From Oscillospiraceae bacterium (GTDB lineage Bacteria; Bacillota; Clostridia; Oscillospirales; Ruminococcaceae), in contig DNUB01000260.1 in assembly GCA_003508605.1 (NCBI GenBank), positions 1 to 7,589 of the forward strand: 7,589 nucleotides of DNA. The letters run 5' to 3'. A program made the position numbers and the translations under genes. Numbering within the stretch: the first letter of the stretch is position 1; every line of letters begins with the position of its first letter. Shown here one piece after another: positions 1-6,117 of the stretch. The notes beneath the pieces are model-generated. The model was not told the origin of the DNA, made no database searches, and saw only the letters and a list, made by a program, of their open reading frames with translations.

Positions 1-251
1 ATGAATTTTGTTCCAAAATTCTGAAGGCTTCGCCTTCTCATTCGACGGTCGCCGAATGGCGGTTTCGCCGTGCGGGGTTTTGCTCTGCAATGCTTTTTCC
101 CTTATTTTTTGTGGGGGTTAGCTTTTTTTAGTCCGTTTTGCTGTCATTAAAACTGTTGTGCCGGTGGAGTTTGGGCGGCTTTTGGAGTAAAGTTATTGCC
201 CCGCATTAGGTAAATATTTTTTACCTTTGCATATCCCCCCAAAAATGGCAG
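1..251. other. Non-coding, hairpin-rich intergenic edge
   Basis: No convincing gene is visible in this stretch on either strand. It holds the cluster of small hairpins at 3-71 (listed separately), several long T-runs on the plus strand (near 94-130), and an isolated perfect 7-bp hairpin at 208-226 (AGGTAAA / TTTACCT, 5-nt loop). The downstream part near 111-130 reads GGGGGTTAGC followed by seven T, which resembles the right edge of the window. It may be the 3' region of a neighbouring transcription unit outside the window. I assign no function. Confidence 0.5.
3..71. repeat. Run of four back-to-back small hairpins
   Basis: Four palindromes follow each other with almost no spacing. The first is GAATTTTG / CAAAATTC (3-10 with 14-21, loop TTC). 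The second is GAAGGC / GCCTTC (23-28 with 32-37, loop TTC). The third is ATTCG / CGAAT (40-44 with 53-57, with an alternative inner CGG / CCG pairing). The fourth is GGCG / CGCC (58-61 with 66-69, loop GTTT). The pairings are read directly from the sequence. The element could be a repetitive palindromic unit or part of a structured RNA, and neither can be confirmed here. Confidence 0.5.
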
Positions 252-286
252 AAAAAAAGAACCTGTAAAAGCAACAGGTTCTTTTT
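252..286 (-). terminator. Intrinsic terminator of the sigma-D-type gene
   Basis: A perfect 13-bp stem pairs 254-266 with 274-286 around a 7-nt loop (267-273). Its core is AACCTGT / ACAGGTT and it is extended by an A/T-paired base. Read on the minus strand, the hairpin ends in an uninterrupted T-run, as expected of a Rho-independent terminator. It starts about 17 bp after the stop codon of the 236-residue gene. The symmetric A/T flanks mean it could also stop transcription arriving on the plus strand. Confidence 0.9.
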
Positions 287-303
287 GCTGTAGGATTCAA
301 TGA

Positions 304-1014
304 TCAATCGGCTTTTTTATCCCTGAGATCGGGATTGTATTTGGGGTTTGTTACGCTGTAGCCGGAGGGGGTGAAGGTGCTCTTCTTGTCGGAGGAAACG
401 CCCGTTGTTCCGGTGGTTCCCTTAGACTCCTTTGCCCAATCGTCAAACTTGCCCATAACCTTGTCATATGTATCCTGACAAATCGAGGGAAGTCCGTTTT
501 GTCCATACTTCTTGCTGAAAGCCTGACCTGCCTGTGCAAAGCCCTTCTTAACGGCGTCTCTGAGCATTTCCAGCTTGCTGTCGTCGTCGCCTGCCAAGGT
601 GCGTGCAAAGTTGTAGATACGATCCGCCGTAGCGTCTGCGCTCCAATAATCGTCAATGGTGCCGTTCTGGATCTGATAAGCGTCCTTCATGATCGCATTG
701 TAAGCTGCGCCGCCCTGCTTGCCTATGATATCCTTTACCATGGAGGTGAAGGCCTCGTTCTTCATAGCAACGCTTGACTTCGGCTTGCTTACCTTAACGC
801 CCTTGTCCTTATCGGAAGCGTTTTCGGACTGCGTTTTTCCGCTGCGCTTAGTATAAGCGGGAGTAAAGGCAGCTTCATTTTTTTCCTCAAATTTGTCAAC
901 ATGAGGTCTGTCTGCAGCAGTTGTATTATCCTTCTTTGCAGCCTGCTCTACAGAGCTTTTGGGTGTTGCCGCAGGCGTGGGAGTGTTAAGCTCTGCAATT
1001 CTGCCTACATTCAT
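304..1014 (-). CDS. DUF5610-like protein, probably sigma-D regulon
   Basis: This 236-residue protein has no signal peptide, no membrane helix and no known catalytic motif. Residues 1-85 are low-complexity and rich in Lys, Ser, Thr, Pro and Ala. Residues 86-195 look folded and helical. This part carries ATADRI (128-133), a KKGFAQAG segment (156-163) and LPSICQDTYDKVM (175-187), which from memory match the pattern of the DUF5610 family, whose function is not established. Residues 196-236 are again low-complexity (Gly/Thr/Ser, then Pro/Tyr/Asn/Lys). The start is supported by AAGGAGG at 1023-1029, 8 nt before the ATG. The gene is monocistronic: it has its own sigma-D-type promoter at 1060-1087 and its own terminator at 252-286. 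A role in flagellar function, chemotaxis or motility-linked behaviour is inferred from the promoter alone. It is confidently a real gene, with a tentative family assignment and unknown function. Confidence 0.85.
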   Translation of the reverse strand: MNVGRIAELNTPTPAATPKSSVEQAAKKDNTTAADRPHVDKFEEKNEAAFTPAYTKRSGKTQSENASDKDKGVKVSKPKSSVAMKNEAFTSMVKDIIGKQGGAAYNAIMKDAYQIQNGTIDDYWSADATADRIYNFARTLAGDDDSKLEMLRDAVKKGFAQAGQAFSKKYGQNGLPSICQDTYDKVMGKFDDWAKESKGTTGTTGVSSDKKSTFTPSGYSVTNPKYNPDLRDKKAD

Positions 1015-1059
1015 AATAAAATCCTCCTTTTTAAAGATTTTGATTATTCATCACTTATT

Positions 1060-1087
1060 ATATCGGCATAGCTTTGTAAAAGTTTAG
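1060..1087 (-). promoter_or_regulatory. Sigma-D (sigma-28) flagellar-type promoter
   Basis: On the minus strand, CTAAA (TAAA at 1083-1086) is followed by exactly 15 bases and then GCCGATAT (1060-1067). This matches the known Bacillus subtilis sigma-D consensus at both boxes and in spacing. Transcription would begin near 1052, giving a leader of roughly 38 nt to the ATG at 1014. A sigma-A -10 (TATAAT) overlaps the right box, but the best -35 candidate (TTTACA) is only 12 bp upstream, so sigma-A use looks less likely. The promoter also lies within a 6-bp inverted repeat, ATCGGC at 1062-1067 and GCCGAT at 1087-1092. Confidence 0.75.
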
Positions 1088-1154
1088 CCGATTTTGAATT
1101 TTTTCCCTGTTTTTTCCCTGTGATATTTATGTCTCGGAGATATGGAAAAAAGTT

Positions 1155-1189
1155 AAAAAACAAGCTCCCCAAATCGAGGAGCTTGTTTT
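1155..1189 (-). terminator. Intrinsic terminator of the surface-protein gene
   Basis: A perfect 12-bp stem pairs 1157-1168 with 1178-1189 (core CAAGCTCC / GGAGCTTG) around a 9-nt loop. It is followed on the minus strand by a T-run (six T, then AAC and another six T). It lies about 37 bp after the stop codon of the 441-residue gene and upstream of the sigma-D promoter, so it insulates the two units. Confidence 0.9.
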
Positions 1190-1225
1190 GTTGATTATTT
1201 GAGTGCCTTATCTCTTAAAGGAAAA

Positions 1226-2551
1226 TTACTTTCTCTTCTTGGAGATTACTACGGCAGCAGCAGCTGCTACAGCAGGGATAACTGCGAATACGATACCTGT
1301 AGGCTTGTTGTCACCCTTGTCGTTTCCGCCGTTGTTTGTGTTGCCTGCAACACCGCTGGTGGTTGCTTCAGCATCTGTTCCTTCGGTTTCTGTTCCATCA
1401 GCCACTAATGTTTCTTCGGGATCTGTTACATCAGGCTCTGTTCCTTCGGATCCTGTTCCTACGGGTTCATCGGTCTGCTTAACATTAACGGAAAGCTTAT
1501 CCAATGTAACTGTCAATCCTTCGGGAGGAACGGAGTCATCGCCGTTCTTAACGCCGTCAAGAGTGGTGTTTATCATAAGGAAGAAGTTTTCGCTCTCAAC
1601 AATTGCTTCGGGAGAAGTAAGAGTCAATACGTATTTTCCGTCCTTATCAATGGTAACAACGTCGCTTGTGCCCACGTCAGTCTCACTATCGCCCCAGATA
1701 GAGAAGGAAACGGGATCGGAGTTGTTGCTGCCCATCAGCTGAGCATTAAAGGCGTCGGTAACGCCGGAAACGGTGATTTCAGCCTTAATAACGGTTGCGC
1801 CGGTGAATGCCTTATAATCTGCAAAGACATATTCGCCCTGTGACCAAGGATGAACTATGTTAAGTCTTACCTTACCGTCTACATTGAGAACGGGAGCGTC
1901 ATGCTTTTCGTTGCCGGAAATAGCAACTTCGGTAAATTCATCTACATCGGGAGCGGGACCTTCGGTTTCATCGGGAGCGGGAGCTTCGGTTTCGCTGGGT
2001 GTGGGATCACTGGGTACAGTTACTTCTCCATCGGCATAAACTGCCTTAAAGCCTGCGTCGTTTTCCATAGAAACTGAAACAAGAGTGAACATGCTGCTTG
2101 CTCCGTCTCCGGGATCACCTGCCTGAGCGCAAACGGAAATACCCTTAGCCTCGCTCAAATCCACATTTACGGTAACAGTAAAGGATTCGGCATCATCTGC
2201 AATTATGTATGCGTCTTCGGCAAACCAGCTCTGACCTTCGCATGCTGAACCGCCAAACTTCTTTTCTGTCCAGCCGTATTCGTCATTCGCACTTAAAGGA
2301 CGAACGATTACGGTACCGTTAGCCCATTCGTGAGCAGCTGCCACGTCTATGGTGTAGGTTACCTTAAGTTCACCGTCATACAGCTTGTCATAATTCTCAA
2401 GAGTGCTCAAGCTATCATGATTAAATAGCTCTACCGGAGTAGACCAATCTTCGGGAGATTGAAGAGGTTCTTTGGCAAACGAACTTACAGCCATAGCCGA
2501 AACAGCCATAGCTCCGGCTACAACGCCGGTAAGAATTTTCTTAAAATTCAT
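1226..2551 (-). CDS. Secreted, probably wall-anchored two-domain protein
   Basis: This 441-residue surface protein has no family I can name. Residues 1-26 form a Sec signal peptide: basic NFKK, a hydrophobic Ala/Val core, and likely cleavage after SSFA. Two probable beta-sandwich regions follow at about 35-178 and 206-358, rich in alternating hydrophobic/Thr strands and with exposed aromatics (W36, W76, W94, W109; then W236, W286). They could be carbohydrate-binding, but that is inferred only. Acidic Pro/Thr/Glu linkers lie at about 180-205 and 360-415. The C-terminus reads NKPTG (415-419), a hydrophobic segment (420-437) and SKKRK, the three-part layout of a sortase sorting signal, although the motif is not canonical LPxTG or NPxTG. 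GGAGG at 2561-2565, 9 nt before the ATG, supports the start. The gene has its own promoter and terminator, so it is not simply part of the upstream glycosidase operon. Fibre adhesion or substrate capture would fit the neighbourhood but is not shown. Confidence 0.9.
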   Translation of the reverse strand: MNFKKILTGVVAGAMAVSAMAVSSFAKEPLQSPEDWSTPVELFNHDSLSTLENYDKLYDGELKVTYTIDVAAAHEWANGTVIVRPLSANDEYGWTEKKFGGSACEGQSWFAEDAYIIADDAESFTVTVNVDLSEAKGISVCAQAGDPGDGASSMFTLVSVSMENDAGFKAVYADGEVTVPSDPTPSETEAPAPDETEGPAPDVDEFTEVAISGNEKHDAPVLNVDGKVRLNIVHPWSQGEYVFADYKAFTGATVIKAEITVSGVTDAFNAQLMGSNNSDPVSFSIWGDSETDVGTSDVVTIDKDGKYVLTLTSPEAIVESENFFLMINTTLDGVKNGDDSVPPEGLTVTLDKLSVNVKQTDEPVGTGSEGTEPDVTDPEETLVADGTETEGTDAEATTSGVAGNTNNGGNDKGDNKPTGIVFAVIPAVAAAAAVVISKKRK

Positions 2552-2602
2552 AAAATTTTTCCTCCATAATTAAAATTATAAGTATGTACACTTATTTAAA
2601 CA

Positions 2603-2631
2603 AGTATACCATAACTCCCCACAAACTTCAA
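2603..2631 (-). promoter_or_regulatory. Sigma-A promoter of the surface-protein gene
   Basis: On the minus strand, a -35 TTGAAG (2626-2631) and a -10 TATACT (2603-2608) are separated by the ideal 17 bp. The -10 matches consensus at 5 of 6 positions and the -35 at 4 of 6. The predicted start is near 2596, giving a leader of about 45 nt with a strong GGAGG site. It makes the gene independent of the GH26-epimerase-GH3 transcript. Confidence 0.75.
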
Positions 2632-2700
2632 CTGTTAAAAATTACTATATTTATAACGTTCCTATTGACGGATATGTAAAAACATTGTAATTTTTAACGG
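2632..2700. promoter_or_regulatory. Perfect 12-bp inverted repeat upstream of -35
   Basis: GTTAAAAATTAC at 2634-2645 is repeated as its exact reverse complement at 2687-2698, with 41 bp between. An outer C/G pair (2632 with 2700) extends it across one mismatch. The near arm ends two bases from the -35 box of the surface-protein promoter. The arms are too far apart for a compact terminator and have no T-run, so I read it as a candidate regulator-binding pair or an AT-rich upstream element. Function is inferred from position only. Confidence 0.5.
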
Positions 2701-2745
2701 CTTGGCAATTTTTGCGGTACATTTAGGAAGTCTGCGGTTTTTCCG

Positions 2746-2770
2746 AAAAAGTTTCAGAGCGTCTCTGAAA
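2746..2770 (-). terminator. Probable terminator after the GH3 gene
   Basis: A perfect 8-bp stem TTTCAGAG / CTCTGAAA (2752-2759 with 2763-2770) has a 3-nt loop. On the minus strand it is followed by C and five T. It lies about 41 bp after the GH3 stop codon and before the next gene's promoter. The T-run is short, so some read-through into the surface-protein gene is possible. Confidence 0.6.
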
Positions 2771-2811
2771 TACTATTCAGAAATCGGGCGGGATCGGCGG
2801 TAAAATATCCG

Positions 2812-5061
2812 CTATTCCTTGCCGATCTCCTCCGTTATCTCCGTCAGCTTTTCAAGAGAAAGCTGCCCGCACATGGTAACGATGCACCTTAAGGGCCATT
2901 CGGGATCCGCCTTGCCGAAAAGTCCCTCTCTCAGCTCCTCTCCGCCGATGCTGCAAACCCTGTCGATAAAGGCTTTTCCCTTGGGGTGAGTCTTTAATTC
3001 CCGAATCATGGTATGAACGGTCAGCGGCTTATGATATTCCCGGGCATTTACCCTTACCTCCGCCGAAAGAGGGCAGTTATCGCTGCTGCCGCCTGCAAGA
3101 ACGGTAAAGCTGCCGCTGTCCGTTCTCCAGCAGTGAAGGACGTCGTCCCAGTAGGCAAAGGCTCGGCGGTCTAATTTCATTGTTACCTTTTCCGTCGCCC
3201 CCGCCTTGACAAGCACCTTCTTAAACGCCTTAAGCTCCTTTTCGGGGCGGGAAACCCGAGGATTGTTTTCTTTTACGTAAAGCTCCACTATCTCCTTTCC
3301 GTCAATCGAGCCGGTATTGGTTACGGAAACGGTTACCTGAAGCTCCTCGTTTTCCTCCATATCCGTTTTCGAAAGCTCTATGCCGTCATATCGGAAGGTG
3401 GTGTAGGAAAGACCGTAGCCGAAGGGGAACAGGGGGGATATCTTATGCTTTTCGTACCAGCGGTAGCCTACGTAAATGCCCTCGGCATAATTCACCGTGT
3501 TATTTTCGCCGGGGAAATTGGTGTAAGAGGGGTTGTTCTCCAAAAACTGAGGGAAGGTTTCCGCCAGCTTGCCGCAGGGATTGGCTTTTCCGTAAAGAAT
3601 ATCGGCAATCGCCTCTCCCGAGCCCTCTCCGCCCAAATAGGCTTCGAGAATTGCCTTTACCTTTCCCACAAAGGGCATAGCCACCGGTGCGCCGTTGCAG
3701 AGAACTACAATCGTTTCCGGCTGCTTGCGCACCACCTCGTCGATAAGCTTAAGCTGACTGTCGGGAATATTCATGTGTTTGCGGTCATAGCCCTCGCTTT
3801 CGTAGCTTTCGGGCAGTCCGCATATTATAACCGCCCTGTCGCATCCTCCCGCAACCCTTGCCGCCTCGGTAATAAGGCTGTAATCCTTGTCGTCGTCAAG
3901 GGAATAACCCCGGGCATATTCCGTTTCGCCGTATTTTGACATTTCGTCCAAGGGCTTTGTAACGTTTACGGCGTTTACGTTGGAGCTGCCGCCGCCCTGA
4001 TATCTGGGTCTTACCGCCATTTCGCCGATTACCGCCGTTTTTCCTCCCTTTATGGGAAGGGCGTTTCCGTTGTTCTGCAGAAGAACCATACATTCCCTTG
4101 CAATCTCGGCGGCGATTCTGTGGTGCTTTTCATAGTCGCAGGGCTTTTCCGTTTTCTTTTCGTAAAGGGCGAACACCGCCTCCAAAAGCCTTGCCGCCGC
4201 TTTATCTATCTGTCTTTCCGTAAGCTTTCCCTTAAAGCTCCTGTCGCCTGCGGGCATGGCCGACCTTTCGCCCTTTACTGCCTTTGTAAGAGCCTTGTCG
4301 TTTACCTCGCCTGTGCCGGGCATTTCAAGCTCAAGTCCCGCATACAGAGCCTGAGCCCGATTATCCACTGCGCCCCAGTCGGACATTACGAAGCCCTTAA
4401 AGCCCCACTCGCTGCGCAAAATATCCGTAAGCAGCCATTTGCTTTGAGAGCAGAAATCGCCGTTTACCTTGTTGTATGCGCACATAACCGAGGTGGGTCT
4501 GGCTTTCTTGACGGGATATTCATAGCTTGCAAGGTATATTTCCCGCAAAGCCCTTTCGCCTATTTTCTCGTCTATCAAAAACCGTCTGCTTTCCTGACTG
4601 TTGCAGGCAAAGTGCTTTAACGCCGTACCCACTTTTTTTGACTGTATTCCCTCTATGACCCCCGCCGCAATATGTCCCGACAAAAGGGGATCCTCGGAAA
4701 AATATTCAAAGTTTCTGCCGCCTAAGGGGGAACGCTTTATGTTGTTTCCCGGTCCTAAAACTATCTGAACGTTCTGAGCCTGCGCTTCCTCGCCGATAGC
4801 CGCCCCCTGCTTTTTCGCAAGACCCTCGTCAAAGGAGCAGGCCAGCAGAGCCGCAGGCGGGAAGCAGGTGGCGGGAACGCTTTCCCCCCAGCCTAAGCCT
4901 ATGCACTGCCTTAAGCCGTGAGGGCCGTCGGAAAGATTTATGGAGGGTATGCCGAGCTCGGGTATGCCCACCGTGCTCCACGCTCCCTTTCCCGAAAGGA
5001 GAGAAACCTTTTCCTCCAATGTCATCCGTGAAACAAGTTCTTTAATTTCAGCCTTTGTCAT
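2812..5061 (-). CDS. GH3 family beta-glycosidase (beta-glucosidase type)
   Basis: This 749-residue retaining exo-glycosidase releases terminal beta-linked sugars, most likely glucose, from short oligosaccharides. There is no signal peptide, so it should act in the cytoplasm on imported products. The GH3 N-terminal barrel (about 5-300) shows LSDGPHGLR (43-51), GPGNNIKRSPLGGRNFEYFSED (103-124), KHFACNSQE (149-157) and MSDWGAVDN (226-234) with nucleophile Asp228. The alpha/beta sandwich (about 315-550) ends in PFGYGLSYT. ESEGYDR (421-427) supplies the likely acid/base Glu423. A fibronectin III-like domain follows (about 575-660), then a helical tail (about 680-749) like that of many Firmicutes GH3 enzymes. 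No PA14 insert is seen. It is last in the GH26-epimerase-GH3 operon, 104 bp after the epimerase gene. GAAAGGA 7 nt before the ATG supports the start. Specificity (glucosidase versus xylosidase or other) cannot be fixed from sequence; glucomannan context favours beta-glucosidase. Confidence 0.96.
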   Translation of the reverse strand: MTKAEIKELVSRMTLEEKVSLLSGKGAWSTVGIPELGIPSINLSDGPHGLRQCIGLGWGESVPATCFPPAALLACSFDEGLAKKQGAAIGEEAQAQNVQIVLGPGNNIKRSPLGGRNFEYFSEDPLLSGHIAAGVIEGIQSKKVGTALKHFACNSQESRRFLIDEKIGERALREIYLASYEYPVKKARPTSVMCAYNKVNGDFCSQSKWLLTDILRSEWGFKGFVMSDWGAVDNRAQALYAGLELEMPGTGEVNDKALTKAVKGERSAMPAGDRSFKGKLTERQIDKAAARLLEAVFALYEKKTEKPCDYEKHHRIAAEIARECMVLLQNNGNALPIKGGKTAVIGEMAVRPRYQGGGSSNVNAVNVTKPLDEMSKYGETEYARGYSLDDDKDYSLITEAARVAGGCDRAVIICGLPESYESEGYDRKHMNIPDSQLKLIDEVVRKQPETIVVLCNGAPVAMPFVGKVKAILEAYLGGEGSGEAIADILYGKANPCGKLAETFPQFLENNPSYTNFPGENNTVNYAEGIYVGYRWYEKHKISPLFPFGYGLSYTTFRYDGIELSKTDMEENEELQVTVSVTNTGSIDGKEIVELYVKENNPRVSRPEKELKAFKKVLVKAGATEKVTMKLDRRAFAYWDDVLHCWRTDSGSFTVLAGGSSDNCPLSAEVRVNAREYHKPLTVHTMIRELKTHPKGKAFIDRVCSIGGEELREGLFGKADPEWPLRCIVTMCGQLSLEKLTEITEEIGKE

Positions 5062-5115
5062 ATTGTTTTCCTTTCAAGGTTTTCTTTTTGAATTTTTTGA
5101 AGCCTTTCATACCAT

Positions 5116-5163
5116 GCCGAATTTATCGGCTTTTGACCCGGCGGCAAAATGCCGTCGTCAAAA
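5116..5163 (-). other. Two adjacent intercistronic hairpins before GH3
   Basis: The 104-bp gap between epimerase and GH3 holds two abutting stem-loops. The larger has an outer 7-bp stem (5131-5137 with 5157-5163, TTTTGAC / GTCAAAA) and an inner 5-bp stem (5142-5146 with 5150-5154, CGGCA / TGCCG). The smaller is a perfect GCCGA / TCGGC stem (5116-5120 with 5126-5130, 5-nt loop). Neither is followed by a T-run on the minus strand, so they are unlikely to be full terminators. They may mark an mRNA processing or stability element that sets GH3 expression relative to the upstream genes. Confidence 0.55.
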
Positions 5164-5165
5164 AA

Positions 5166-6050
5166 TCACACCGCTTCTATGGTAAGAACATAATATTTTG
5201 AAGCTCCCGGCAGGCAGGTCTGTATTTCGGGCTTATCCCTGAAATTTCCCGTGCAGTCGTCAAAATCGTCGCAGCCGCACCAAGGCTCTATGCATACGAA
5301 TTTTGCCTTCATTCCCGCAGGAGTCCACACGCCTAAGGAGCTGAAGCCGTCCCAGCTTATCCTTATTCCCTTATTTTCCTTATTTAACAGACTTACGTTT
5401 TTTGAAGCGATATTTCGGAAATAAAGCACGTCGTTGTCGAAAAGAGAATAGGACAGGGGGCATTCATTGCTGTTTTTCATCAGCCATACTCCGCCGCCCG
5501 ATTTAAAAAGCCTTGTCCTGTGGTCCAGAACGGGGCTGCACACCGTTTCCTTTTCCTGAAACACAAGGCGGTAGTCCTCAAAGCTCTCGCCGGGGAAGGC
5601 GGGACAGGCAAAGGCGGGGTGTGCGCCGATGCAGTACGGCATAGGCACGTCGGAGCGGTTGGCGGTTTCATAAAGTATTTCAAGCTTTGCTTCCGTTATG
5701 CGGTACCGCATGGTAAAGGAAAATCTGAAGGGGAACATTTTCAGCGTCTCGGAGCTTTCACAAAGGGTAAAAGCGGCGGTATCCGCAGAATTTAAGGGGC
5801 TGCCCTCACATTCAAATTCATGATCCCGTGCAAAGCCGTGCTTTGTCATAGAATACTCTATTCCGTCAATTATGGTTTTTCCGTTTTTCAGACCTCCCAC
5901 GGCGGGAAACAGTACGGGCGAGGTCTTTCCCCAAAAGGCGGGATCTCCCTCCCACATACGCTCCCTTCCTCCCAGCACAAGCGACTTAAGCTCTGCGCCC
6001 CTGCTGTTTATGACCGCAGAGCTGTTCCCTGCCCTGATAACTTTTTCCAT
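5166..6050 (-). CDS. Aldose 1-epimerase family protein (LacX-like)
   Basis: This 294-residue cytoplasmic protein of the galactose mutarotase fold would interconvert alpha and beta anomers of free sugars released by the neighbouring glycosidases. The sequence follows the LacX branch: GAELKSL (18-24), WEGDPAFWGKTSPVLFPAVG (33-52), KHGFARD (70-76), IGAHPAF (141-147) and VCIEPWCG (252-259). By analogy with GalM, His144 is the probable acid and Glu255 the probable base, with His71 and Arg75 in the sugar pocket. Length is normal for the family and there is no signal peptide. The gene lies 67 bp after the mannanase and 104 bp before the GH3 gene. GAAAGGA (6058-6064) lies 7 nt before the ATG. The exact sugar is unknown: LacX relatives are often annotated only as aldose epimerases, and some relatives act on hexose-6-phosphates. 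Mannose or glucose would suit this cluster. Confidence 0.92.
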   Translation of the reverse strand: MEKVIRAGNSSAVINSRGAELKSLVLGGRERMWEGDPAFWGKTSPVLFPAVGGLKNGKTIIDGIEYSMTKHGFARDHEFECEGSPLNSADTAAFTLCESSETLKMFPFRFSFTMRYRITEAKLEILYETANRSDVPMPYCIGAHPAFACPAFPGESFEDYRLVFQEKETVCSPVLDHRTRLFKSGGGVWLMKNSNECPLSYSLFDNDVLYFRNIASKNVSLLNKENKGIRISWDGFSSLGVWTPAGMKAKFVCIEPWCGCDDFDDCTGNFRDKPEIQTCLPGASKYYVLTIEAV

Positions 6051-6117
6051 AATGCTTTCCTTTCATATACCTGCCTATGCTTTGCCGTAAAAGGATCGGC
6101 TTTTTGTGCCTGCTCTC

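Noticed and set aside
1056..1080. A sigma-A promoter for the 236-residue gene using TATAAT
   Set aside because: The -10 is perfect, but the only -35-like hexamer (TTTACA) is 12 bp away, too short. The sigma-D reading explains more bases.
1203..1742. A 179-codon open frame on the plus strand antisense to the surface-protein gene
   Set aside because: It has no plausible ribosome binding site or domain, is low-complexity Ser/Val/Pro from reading the Thr/Glu-rich linker backwards, and overlaps a well-supported gene entirely.
2665..2693. Plus-strand promoter TTGACG-N17-TAATTT
   Set aside because: The -10 matches only 3 of 6 positions, and no plus-strand gene follows.
3445..4620. Long plus-strand open frames (3445-3939 and 4120-4620) inside the GH3 gene
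   Set aside because: They are antisense shadows of a conserved enzyme gene with intact catalytic motifs, and encode no recognisable family.
5122..5130. GCCGATAA in the epimerase-GH3 gap as a second sigma-D -10 box
   Set aside because: The right box matches well, but 15 bp upstream the bases are TTTT rather than TAAA, and the motif is explained by the GCCGA / TCGGC hairpin.
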